7,203 bases of DNA from Candidatus Argoarchaeum ethanivorans (GTDB lineage Archaea; Halobacteriota; Methanosarcinia; Methanosarcinales; EX4572-44): assembly GCA_905067535.1 (NCBI GenBank), contig CAJHIR010000055.1, forward strand, positions 1 to 7,203, read 5' to 3'. The notes below the pieces were generated by a model that was given only the letters and a program-made list of their open reading frames with translations, did not search any database and had not been told where the DNA came from. Shown in pieces: positions 1 through 5,859 of the stretch. The position numbers were made by a program, and so were the translations under genes. Numbering within the stretch: the first letter of the stretch is position 1; each line of letters opens with the position of its first letter.

Positions 1-15
1 AGACCGGAAAAACAA

Positions 16-31
16 GATAGCCAGGGCTATC
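16..31. terminator. Short perfect hairpin followed by T run, possible terminator
   Basis: GATAGCCAGGGCTATC is a perfect 7+7 inverted repeat with a 2-nt centre; in practice a 6-bp stem with a 4-nt loop. Five Ts follow at 35-39 on the + strand, and an A-rich stretch (8-15) precedes it, so it could terminate transcription in either direction. It could end a gene lying left of the window. No upstream gene is visible, so the role is inferred from shape only. Confidence 0.35.
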
Positions 32-91
32 AACTTTTTGACTAAATTAAACTCATACAACTATAAAAACCAGATAAAAATTATATGTCTT

Positions 92-122
92 CTTGACAAG
101 ACACGTTCTCAGGATAAAACCA
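92..122. repeat. Direct repeat, copy 1 of 2
   Basis: This 31-bp unit recurs at 155-184. Both copies share CTCAGGATAAAACCA and, before it, ACAAGACA; copy 1 has one extra base and a few substitutions in the middle. The start-to-start distance is 63 bp. No third copy is visible within the window. The role is unknown; it lies in the gene-free DNA upstream of the CHAT gene. Confidence 0.7.
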
Positions 123-154
123 TATCTAAAATCCTCTTTTTTTAACACAAACTC

Positions 155-184
155 CTTAACAAGACATTTCTCAGGATAAAACCA
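155..184. repeat. Direct repeat, copy 2 of 2
   Basis: This is the second copy of the unit at 92-122, one base shorter. The interval between copies (123-154) is 32 bp of unrelated AT-rich sequence that includes a run of seven to eight Ts. It could be a protein-binding site pair, a remnant of a local duplication, or a two-repeat degenerate array; nothing in the sequence decides between these. Confidence 0.7.
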
Positions 185-213
185 AAGAAACATCAACAGA
201 TAGTGAAAGACTC

Positions 214-251
214 GTCAAATTAAAAACACGAAATTCACGTGGTAATTTGAC
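214..251. promoter_or_regulatory. Interrupted palindrome upstream of the CHAT gene
   Basis: The arms GTCAAATTA (214-222) and TAATTTGAC (243-251) are perfectly complementary over 9 bp. Inside them a second pair, CACG (227-230) and CGTG (238-241), adds a nested stem. The structure sits about 55 bp before the CHAT start codon, a plausible place for an operator or a hairpin in the 5' leader. There is no T run directly after it, so a terminator is less likely. Its function is inferred from position. Confidence 0.5.
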
Positions 252-290
252 AGCCTCTGTGTGCGCTTAGGGGTGGATGGGAATGTTTAT

Positions 291-297
291 AGGTGAT
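291..297 (+). promoter_or_regulatory. Shine-Dalgarno site of the CHAT gene
   Basis: AGGTGAT matches the archaeal consensus GGAGGTGATC over seven bases and lies 8 nt before the ATG at 306. It selects that ATG over the in-frame ATG at 318. Confidence 0.75.
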
Positions 298-305
298 GGG
301 CTGAA

Positions 306-2261
306 ATGTCTGGTGAGATGAAACGTGAAGATTTCGATAAGATGATATTGTCTCTTGTTGAGCGTTATCCAAATCCGGAAGAGTTCCTTTCAGTAATTGA
401 GAGTCTTGGTATTCCTAAAGATGAAAGGGGAGCTTCGTTCCTCCAGATTGGTATTACGTTATACGAGTTTTCAAAGTTTAGGATGGCTCTAGCTGCATGG
501 AATCGGGCACTTACGTATTATATCAAGGATGAAGACCTCTCAGGAGAATCAGCATGCTACGGAAATTTGGGGATTGCTTATGATAGTTTGGGGGATTTTG
601 CGAGGGCAATCGAATTTCATGAAAAATCCCTGACAATAGATAGAGAGATCGGAGACCTCTCAGGAGAATCAAAATGCTACACAAACTTAGGAATCCTCTA
701 CGAAGAATCTAACGATCTGACCAAGTCACTTGACGCACTCAAAAGAAGCATCAAAATACGTGAGAGAATCAAAGGCGAGATCGATTTGGAGGAATTGAGA
801 ACCTCGTTTCATGCCCAGGTGGTTTCAACATACGACGCACTCGCAAATGTTTACTTGAAAACTGGTGAGATCGTAAAGAGCATAAACACGCTTGAGCACT
901 CAAAGACAAGAGAACTTGCAGATTTTCTTTTTTATGCAGAAATATTAAAAGGCAAACCAGAATTCAGAGAAATAATTCAGGAAAAAGCCAGGCTAAAGCA
1001 CAAAGTCGAAATAAACAACAAATGGAAGAATGCAATAAGCGAAGCAGAAAAAATAACTGCTGATTCCGGCATCAACCAAATAAAAACTGAAATCGAGCGT
1101 ACAGATCAGAAATACGCTGTAGTAAGCAGCAAACTTCAACGTTTATACGACGAGGTTGCAGGACTCCACCCCAGAGATTATGACATCGTATCAAATACAC
1201 TCAGTATTCTTAAAAAGGAGAGAAAATGGGCTGTCCTCGAATATTTACTGCTGCCGCACGAATCAGAACTCATAGTTTTCATCATAAACGAAAAAGGTGA
1301 AATAAATCCTGTGCGAACAGAATACGACAAAACCAGACTTGACTCTCAAATCACAACATACACTGATGCAGTTATCCTGTCCTCAAAAAAAGATTTCAGA
1401 GACAAGGCAGAAAAGAGACTAAAAGAACTATCAATAGACCTGTACACCACTCTAATTCCAAAAGATGTGAAAAAAGCACTCGATGACTTGAAGGCAGAAC
1501 ATCTGATAATCGTACCACACAAAGAACTCCATTTTGTGCCATGGGAGATCCTCAACGATGGTAAGGATTACCTGGGTCTGAAATACTCAATATCCAGAAA
1601 CTTCAGCCTCGATTTAACATCGATCGCAATGAATAAACAGACCAATATTAACGATGGTAACGGTTTTTCAGCACTACTGATGGGAAACCCAACTCTGGAT
1701 CTGAACGGCTCCGAAACAGAAGTTAATAAGATCAAAGAGAAACTGAATGAAAAACTCGGGAACAACCCAACCACACTGACGCGGGATAAAGCCACAAAAG
1801 AAAACTTCATCGAGAGAATCAAAACACCCTTAAACATATTCCATTTTTCAGGACATGGAACGTTTCAATTCCCACCCGGGTTTAGCAGCCTGGTCTTCAA
1901 CAACAGTAGTGAGCTAACAGCAAACGAACTCTCAGGCATGAGATTCAAAGGCTCGCCAATCGTTTCACTGAGCGCATGCGAAACAGGAATTACACCGCCG
2001 ATCAAAGGGGAAGAAATGATGGGCTTGGTACGAGGATTTATAGTCGCAGGCTCACCAAGCATTGTATCCACCAGTTGGAGGGTCTACGATAACTCTGCCT
2101 GCCACCTGATGGTCGAATTCTACAAAAACATACTGGAAAATAATTGCGTTGGACTATCACTTAAAAAAGCAAGAAAAACAGTATTTGAAGAATATAACGG
2201 CGAAATTCTGCACTGGGGCGCCTACACAATGTATGGAGACCCGTTCAAGTCTATTTTTTAG
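306..2261 (+). CDS. TPR-CHAT domain protein, putative caspase-like cysteine protease
   Basis: This 651-residue protein has tetratricopeptide repeats at about residues 45-205 (for example NLGIAYDSLGDFARAIEFHEKSL and its near-copy from residue 127). A charged, coiled-coil-like helical linker follows at about 215-285, and a C-terminal CHAT domain at about 305-651. The CHAT landmarks are all present: VPHKELHFVPWEIL (403-416), MGNP (459-462), HFSGHG (513-518) with the presumed catalytic His517, LSACETG (555-561) with the presumed catalytic Cys558, and WGAYTMYGDP near the end. CHAT proteins belong to the separase/caspase clan; in prokaryotes they are often linked to conflict or cell-suicide responses, with TPRs acting as sensor or partner-binding modules. 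There is no signal peptide or membrane segment, so it is probably cytoplasmic. The start is fixed by a strong Shine-Dalgarno site. It stands alone on its strand and overlaps the 3' end of a convergent small gene. Its target and trigger cannot be read from sequence. Confidence 0.9.
   Translation: MSGEMKREDFDKMILSLVERYPNPEEFLSVIESLGIPKDERGASFLQIGITLYEFSKFRMALAAWNRALTYYIKDEDLSGESACYGNLGIAYDSLGDFARAIEFHEKSLTIDREIGDLSGESKCYTNLGILYEESNDLTKSLDALKRSIKIRERIKGEIDLEELRTSFHAQVVSTYDALANVYLKTGEIVKSINTLEHSKTRELADFLFYAEILKGKPEFREIIQEKARLKHKVEINNKWKNAISEAEKITADSGINQIKTEIERTDQKYAVVSSKLQRLYDEVAGLHPRDYDIVSNTLSILKKERKWAVLEYLLLPHESELIVFIINEKGEINPVRTEYDKTRLDSQITTYTDAVILSSKKDFRDKAEKRLKELSIDLYTTLIPKDVKKALDDLKAEHLIIVPHKELHFVPWEILNDGKDYLGLKYSISRNFSLDLTSIAMNKQTNINDGNGFSALLMGNPTLDLNGSETEVNKIKEKLNEKLGNNPTTLTRDKATKENFIERIKTPLNIFHFSGHGTFQFPPGFSSLVFNNSSELTANELSGMRFKGSPIVSLSACETGITPPIKGEEMMGLVRGFIVAGSPSIVSTSWRVYDNSACHLMVEFYKNILENNCVGLSLKKARKTVFEEYNGEILHWGAYTMYGDPFKSIF
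531..560 (+). repeat. TPR-coding DNA repeat, copy 1
   Basis: This 30-bp stretch is 27/30 identical to 651-680, exactly 120 bp (40 codons) later. Both encode DLSGES followed by CY and the NLGI start of a TPR helix. Conservation at DNA as well as protein level suggests a fairly recent duplication or gene conversion of a 40-residue TPR unit. Confidence 0.8.
651..680 (+). repeat. TPR-coding DNA repeat, copy 2
   Basis: This is the second copy of the unit at 531-560. The three differences are an A/G change at the second base and an adjacent GC/AA change that turns an alanine codon into lysine. The similarity fades in the rest of the 120-bp unit at DNA level, while the TPR pattern persists in the protein. 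Confidence 0.8.
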
Positions 2262-2625
2262 AATTTATATGTATCTCAAACTCTTCTCTGCCTGTAGTCG
2301 AAATACTGATTGCAATCTGCCTTGCTTCAGTTTCATCCGAAATTTTCTCATTCAGAACTTCAAAAGCCGCCTTTTCCATTTTCTCTCCACTCTTCTCCAA
2401 TCCGCCTTTTCCACTTTTAATTTTTCCGATAACAATATCTGCACCTCCTGCAATTAATGCAATCTTTATCGTCTCATACAATAGGTGTCCAATGGTACTG
2501 TACTCAAGACCTGAAAAAGCCTCTAAAAATTTTGACTTCTCGGCACTCTCATCCATCTCTTCTTTCGCAGGCATACACCTTTCAAAAACCCTTTTCGCTA
2601 CTATATCCAAATCTTCAATATCCAT
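2251..2625 (-). CDS. Hypothetical 124-residue protein convergent with the CHAT gene
   Basis: I do not recognise this protein. It is acidic at the N-terminus (DIEDLDIV) and has one moderately hydrophobic stretch (about residues 46-67, including IKIALIAGGADIVIG), too glycine- and charge-interrupted to be a confident membrane helix. A Lys/Gly/Glu-rich helical segment follows (68-98), and the last 25 residues look like a beta-strand region (RQIAISIST, then EEFEIHI). The reading frame is believable: a GGAGATT Shine-Dalgarno site lies 8 nt before the ATG, a TATA-like box sits further up, and no other gene occupies this stretch. Its stop lies inside the last codons of the convergent CHAT gene (11-bp overlap), so the two transcripts are complementary at their ends. 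It lies on the same strand as the mobA operon but is separated from it by about 120 bp and its own promoter. A role as partner, regulator or substrate of the CHAT protease is a guess from position only. Confidence 0.7.
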   Translation of the reverse strand: MDIEDLDIVAKRVFERCMPAKEEMDESAEKSKFLEAFSGLEYSTIGHLLYETIKIALIAGGADIVIGKIKSGKGGLEKSGEKMEKAAFEVLNEKISDETEARQIAISISTTGREEFEIHINSKK

Positions 2626-2633
2626 AAAATTCT

Positions 2634-2686
2634 AATCTCCAGATAGTGATATAAAAACACCATTCTTATCTTTCCAATATTTATAG
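2634..2686 (-). promoter_or_regulatory. Promoter and ribosome binding site of the 124-residue gene
   Basis: On the minus strand CTATAAATA (2686-2678) resembles an archaeal TATA box about 52 nt before the ATG, predicting transcription to start near 2655-2660. GGAGATT (2640-2634) is the Shine-Dalgarno site, 8 nt before the ATG at 2625. A second TATA-like stretch (TTTTTATATC, 2657-2648) is closer but would leave the Shine-Dalgarno site at or before the transcript start. Confidence 0.5.
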
Positions 2687-2744
2687 ATAGCTAAAAACTA
2701 TCATTGTAAAATTTTTGCGCCGAAAGGCACTCGTTAAAGAAATG

Positions 2745-3014
2745 CTACCCCTGCACCATTCCTACAATCACACAACCCAGCATATAACCCACGCACGCAC
2801 AGCCTTCATAACAAACCTTCTTGCCACCCACGATCACACTTACCGGTCTACATCTTCCATCCAACTCTCCTCTCAATTTTTTTATATCTTTTCCATAAAA
2901 CGGATTTCCTTTCAGAATGTCTATACTTTTATTCATTCTTGCAACAGCCAGTTCATCAAGCTGGTTAAACTCGTTGGTTTTCTGGTGGTGAATGCCATAA
3001 ACAACTGTTTCCAT
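2745..3014 (-). pseudogene. Decayed RelE/ParE-family toxin remnant
   Basis: Translated from the ATG at 3014, this frame begins METVVYGI, then runs through a helical segment to SIDILKGNPFYGKDIKKLRGEL. The phrase ILKxNPF-GKDIKKLRGELDG is typical of RelE/ParE mRNA-interferase or gyrase toxins, and its distance from the start (about 39 residues to NPF) matches the family. After KLRGELDG the expected R-x-R-x-G-x-YR and VYVxxxxHR strands are missing; instead there is a Cys/Gly/Val-rich tail unlike any toxin. Other frames hold early stops, so the C-terminal half appears lost or scrambled. The start overlaps the end of the dihydroorotase gene by 50 bp. No antitoxin gene is adjacent. It is probably an inactive relic, though a short translated product cannot be excluded. 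Confidence 0.55.
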
Positions 3015-4278
3015 ACCCTTTTTTAACAGTAATGCCTTCATCCCAGATTACCCTACCGCGAAGAAGTGTGAGCCTTGGGAATAGCGCTGGTGTTCCTTCA
3101 AATGGTGTCCATCCTGCTTTGCTGTGAAGTTTTTCTCCTCGTATGGGTGTCGTGTTACTCGTATTGACGATAATAATATCTGCATCAAATCCTTTTTTAA
3201 TGTCTCCTTTGTTGTGTGCATCAAATCCAAAGCGTTTTGCCGGGTTTAAACGTGTTACCTCTACCAGCCGTTTTAGAGTTATATGATTGTGTTTTGCTGC
3301 TTCGAGCATGAGCGGGAGGAGAGTCTCAACACCGGGAACTCCGGGTGGTGCATCGTATATATCCGTGTTTTTTTCTTCGATTGTGTGTGGGGCATGGTCT
3401 GATGCCACCATATCAATCGTATGATCGTTAAGAGCTTCCCATAGAGGCGGTATGTGGATAGGTTCTCGGAGTGGCGGATTCATCTTACCACGGCTCCCAA
3501 GTCTCCCCCAGCTTTTAGTTGATAGAAACAGGTGGTGTGGCGTAACTTCGCAGGTAACATTTTCTCCTTCCTCTTTTGCAGAGTGGATAAGGTTTACAGC
3601 ATTTTTCGTACTGATGTGACAAAAATGCAGTGTCAACTGTTTTTTTAGTAGTGCTGCTACTGCGGCTTCTTCTGATTCCGGTGGTCGAATGAGACTGTGC
3701 ACTCCCGGGTTATGATTATTTTTATATTTTTCCATTAATTTTTTATTTATTGTTTCGTCTTCTGCATGTATGCAAGCAACTGCTCCAAGTCTTTTTATTT
3801 TATCGAGTGCTTCACCAAGGTTCTGGCTGCCAAATATCTCTCCAAAGGCGGTTACTCCAAGATTCCGGAGTTCTGTTAGCTCTTTAGTGTTTTTGCTCAG
3901 AACTCCACCATTTAGCCCAAAATCGATGACGGATTTGCTTCTTGCTTTGATTAGTTTCTGATAAAAACTTTTTTTGTTGAGTGTTGGTGGCTGTGTGTTC
4001 GGATGATCAACTACTGTTGTAATACCGCCTGCTGCTGCTGCACACGAGCCAGTGTACCAGTCCTCCTTGTGTTTTTCCTTCATGTCCCGGAAGTGCACAT
4101 GAACGTCGATTCCTGATGGAAGTGCGAGGTCTCCTCGTCCATTGATTATGTTATCAACCGCATTGATGCTAACGATTTTGGATATTTTCTCAATTTTAGA
4201 ATCATTGATTAAGATGTTCACTTCACTGATTCGGTTGTTAATTAACATCCTGACATTTTTAATGATCGTATCAGTCAT
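2965..4278 (-). CDS. pyrC: Dihydroorotase (amidohydrolase superfamily)
   Basis: It is predicted to interconvert N-carbamoyl-L-aspartate and L-dihydroorotate, the third step of de novo pyrimidine synthesis, in the cytoplasm. The 437-residue protein has the metal-binding amidohydrolase pattern: DVHVHFRD (58-65), DHPNTQPP (91-98), HAEDE (171-175), FCHIST (219-224), CEVTPHHLF (243-251), KMNPPLR (265-271) and ASDHAPHT (292-299) with the presumed catalytic Asp294. GWTPFEG (389-395) and the RGRVIWDEG near the end are typical of dihydroorotases rather than hydantoinases. Where many relatives carry the carboxylated lysine (FK-F), this protein reads FGEIF with Glu147; my recollection is that archaeal enzymes share this. 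It starts 10 bp after the fdhD stop. The last dozen residues (SCLWHSPPENQRV) look unlike the family and coincide with the overlapping toxin remnant, so the C-terminus may have been extended by that insertion. An allantoinase is less likely. Confidence 0.88.
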   Translation of the reverse strand: MTDTIIKNVRMLINNRISEVNILINDSKIEKISKIVSINAVDNIINGRGDLALPSGIDVHVHFRDMKEKHKEDWYTGSCAAAAGGITTVVDHPNTQPPTLNKKSFYQKLIKARSKSVIDFGLNGGVLSKNTKELTELRNLGVTAFGEIFGSQNLGEALDKIKRLGAVACIHAEDETINKKLMEKYKNNHNPGVHSLIRPPESEEAAVAALLKKQLTLHFCHISTKNAVNLIHSAKEEGENVTCEVTPHHLFLSTKSWGRLGSRGKMNPPLREPIHIPPLWEALNDHTIDMVASDHAPHTIEEKNTDIYDAPPGVPGVETLLPLMLEAAKHNHITLKRLVEVTRLNPAKRFGFDAHNKGDIKKGFDADIIIVNTSNTTPIRGEKLHSKAGWTPFEGTPALFPRLTLLRGRVIWDEGITVKKGYGNSCLWHSPPENQRV

Positions 4279-4288
4279 ATTACAAGTC

Positions 4289-5005
4289 TCATATTTTTAT
4301 CCTTTCCGGGTGTGTTGTTATCAACATGTAATCCGGTTCGGCAAAGCAGACAAGACAGATATTATATTGATCTGCTGCATCTATACCACTATCAAGAGGG
4401 GCTGTATTTGTCACGATCAATGGTATGCCAGCTCTAACAGCTTTCAACACCATACTTATGGATTGTCTGCCGGTGGAAAGCAGAAAATGAGTACAGAGAT
4501 CAAGGTGTTCGTGCAAGGCGTATCCCACAACCTTGTCAATCGCATTATGTCGTCCAACATCGGCCAGTCTCTTTTTACATTCACCCTGCTTGTTTACGAT
4601 ACATGCTGCATGCGTGCCTCTTGTGGAATAATATGCCTCGGATTCAAGATATTTAACAGAGTCAAGAATGACCTGTCTCTCGAAGATTGTATCACACGCT
4701 ATGCGTATATCTTGATGAGATGAGGCTGGTTTGCTCTGCTCTTTCTCTTTTATCGTTGCCATAATTCTCGAATCTTCAACGTCTATAGATATAATATCCT
4801 CCAGACTCTTTACTACACCTTCGCAGACAAGAAAACCCAGAGTTAGTTCTCCAAGTAAGTTTGGCGTTGTAAGAATAGAAACAAGATGTTTGTTGTTAAC
4901 AAACAATTCAACAGCCTTTTCGCAGGCAACACTGACCTCTGCCTCTTTAATACTGCTGTTTTTTACTGCAAGAGCTTTATATGTTTTAGCGTAACTTTTT
5001 ATCAT
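4289..5005 (-). CDS. fdhD: FdhD, sulfurtransferase for formate dehydrogenase-type molybdoenzymes
   Basis: FdhD passes sulfur from a cysteine desulfurase to the bis-MGD molybdenum or tungsten cofactor, which activates formate dehydrogenases and related enzymes. This 238-residue protein shows the family signatures TTPNLLGELTLGFLVCEG (46-63), LADVGRHNAIDKVVG (147-161), LLSTGRQS (175-182) and AGIPLIVTNTAP (192-203). The family's usual Cys-x-x-Cys loop (Cys121 and Cys124 in Escherichia coli) is not present as a pair; a single Cys104 in RIACDTI lies in about the right place. It could correspond to the first, essential cysteine. The start follows the mobA stop by 2 bp without a clear Shine-Dalgarno site, suggesting coupled translation. 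Together with MobA it implies a Mo- or W-dependent formate dehydrogenase or formylmethanofuran dehydrogenase elsewhere in the genome. Confidence 0.9.
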   Translation of the reverse strand: MIKSYAKTYKALAVKNSSIKEAEVSVACEKAVELFVNNKHLVSILTTPNLLGELTLGFLVCEGVVKSLEDIISIDVEDSRIMATIKEKEQSKPASSHQDIRIACDTIFERQVILDSVKYLESEAYYSTRGTHAACIVNKQGECKKRLADVGRHNAIDKVVGYALHEHLDLCTHFLLSTGRQSISMVLKAVRAGIPLIVTNTAPLDSGIDAADQYNICLVCFAEPDYMLITTHPERIKI

Positions 5006-5007
5006 GG

Positions 5008-5616
5008 TTAAATTATGCTGTCCACATCTGTTTCATTATTCACATTCTTAAAAGTGTCAAGTGTTAAGTCAAACTTTGTTAACTCACAAACATCGATATA
5101 CTGGACTAGTTTTCTTTTGAAAACCGGTGCAAGAATAAATCGCTCCCCATGCTTAATACACCTTCCTATTTCTTCTCTTATTACACTTGTTCGATACACG
5201 GCATGCAGCGGTTCAAGTTTTCCATCACTCCATCGCGGGATAGTGACATCAAAACCTCTGCATTTATGCAGCAGGTATTTGATTACATCAGTGTTAATAA
5301 AAGGCATATCACACCCAACAACCAATGTGTACTCTTTATTGGATGCAGCGAGCCCGGCTTCAATACCAGCGAGTGGACCTATGTTATGATACTGATCAGT
5401 CACAAAAACAACAGATGGAAATAACTTAGAGAAGTCTTCTCTCTGGCGATCATCCCTGAGAGCAACAACAATCGTATCCACAACCTGCGAGAGTTTTCTT
5501 AGAGTCTGCATGAGGAGTGGTGTATTGTCAAACATAATCAGTGCTTTTTCAACATAACCCATGCGAGATCCTTTTCCCCCGGCAAGAACTACAGCGGCTG
5601 CATAGTCACAACTCAT
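5008..5616 (-). CDS. mobA: Molybdenum cofactor guanylyltransferase MobA
   Basis: MobA transfers GMP from GTP to molybdopterin, making the guanine dinucleotide cofactor used by formate dehydrogenases and their relatives. In the 202-residue form the nucleotidyltransferase motifs are VVLAGGKGSRMG (9-20) with Lys24 of VEKAL, NIGPLAGIEAGL (78-89), VVGCDMPFI (99-107) with the metal-binding Asp103, LEPLHAVY (134-141) and a final NVNNETD (191-197) matching the NINTPED-like end of the family. I chose the ATG at 5616 because GGATGTGAT lies 6 nt upstream. An in-frame ATG at 5652 would add 12 residues before the Rossmann strand and has no comparable site. It is the first gene of the mobA-fdhD-dihydroorotase cluster. 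Other sugar or nucleotide transferases share the LAGG fold, but the EPLHAVY and NVN motifs and the fdhD neighbour favour MobA. Confidence 0.9.
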   Translation of the reverse strand: MSCDYAAAVVLAGGKGSRMGYVEKALIMFDNTPLLMQTLRKLSQVVDTIVVALRDDRQREDFSKLFPSVVFVTDQYHNIGPLAGIEAGLAASNKEYTLVVGCDMPFINTDVIKYLLHKCRGFDVTIPRWSDGKLEPLHAVYRTSVIREEIGRCIKHGERFILAPVFKRKLVQYIDVCELTKFDLTLDTFKNVNNETDVDSII

Positions 5617-5622
5617 CTTAGA

Positions 5623-5631
5623 ATCACATCC
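5623..5631 (-). promoter_or_regulatory. Shine-Dalgarno site of mobA
   Basis: GGATGTGAT on the minus strand differs by one base from the archaeal ideal GGAGGTGAT and sits 6 nt before the ATG at 5616, deciding the mobA start. Confidence 0.7.
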
Positions 5632-5740
5632 AACTCGTCTTAGAACCTGCATAGTTATAACAATTCATCTTCGAGAACAACACCAGTTTTGTATAACAAG
5701 ACTCGTTTTTTTTTCTGCTCACGTTGTGTTGCAGTTCACA

Positions 5741-5750
5741 TTATATAAAT
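5741..5750 (-). promoter_or_regulatory. TATA box of the mobA operon
   Basis: ATTTATATAA on the minus strand is a near-ideal archaeal TATA box. Transcription would start near 5715-5720, leaving a leader of about 100 nt before mobA. The leader includes a run of nine As (minus strand, 5706-5714) and a small TTGT/ACAA hairpin, but no riboswitch I can recognise. The rest of 5617-5830 holds no gene on either strand. Confidence 0.55.
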
Positions 5751-5826
5751 CCCAATTATGAATAGACAAACAGCTTTTTTTCCAAGATTGAATCCATGTC
5801 TGTTCGGTTAAGCAACCAAAGCCTTT

Positions 5827-5859
5827 TCATTATAGTCACGAACCAAACATTTAAGACTT
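5827..5859 (+). repeat. Left terminal inverted repeat of the IS630-family element
   Basis: These 33 bp match the reverse complement of 6890-6922 at 26 of 33 positions. The outer 12 bases (TCATTATAGTCA) are identical and the inner end is TTTAAGACTT against TTTAGGACTT. The identity includes two TA dinucleotides, one of which should be the duplicated TA target of IS630/Tc1-type insertion. Confidence 0.85.

Noticed and set aside
92..184. CRISPR array
   Set aside because: Only two imperfect repeats differing in length by one base, no third copy at the 63-bp period on either side, and no cas gene in the window.
2149..2457. Open frame on the + strand across the end of the CHAT gene and the small gene
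   Set aside because: It overlaps two better-supported genes on both sides, resembles no family, and is an out-of-frame shadow.
4142..4723. 193-codon open frame on the + strand opposite fdhD and the dihydroorotase start
   Set aside because: It is wholly antisense to two recognisable enzymes with conserved motifs, is Cys/Ile/Leu-rich as expected of a shadow frame, and has no family resemblance.
5614..5652. mobA start at the upstream ATG (5652)
   Set aside because: No Shine-Dalgarno site precedes it, and the extra 12 residues lie before the normal start of the nucleotide-binding strand; the ATG at 5616 has a near-ideal site at 6 nt.
5617..5720. Molybdenum-cofactor riboswitch in the mobA leader
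   Set aside because: The leader is long enough and the gene is suitable, but no extended stems or conserved core can be seen; it is mostly low-complexity A-rich sequence with one 4-bp hairpin.
5800..5830. Right end of the truncated IS200 element, based on a GGTT-AAGC-AACC hairpin (5806-5817)
   Set aside because: The stem is only 4 bp, no matching left-end structure can be paired with it, and no tnpA 3' coding sequence lies between it and the IS630 element.
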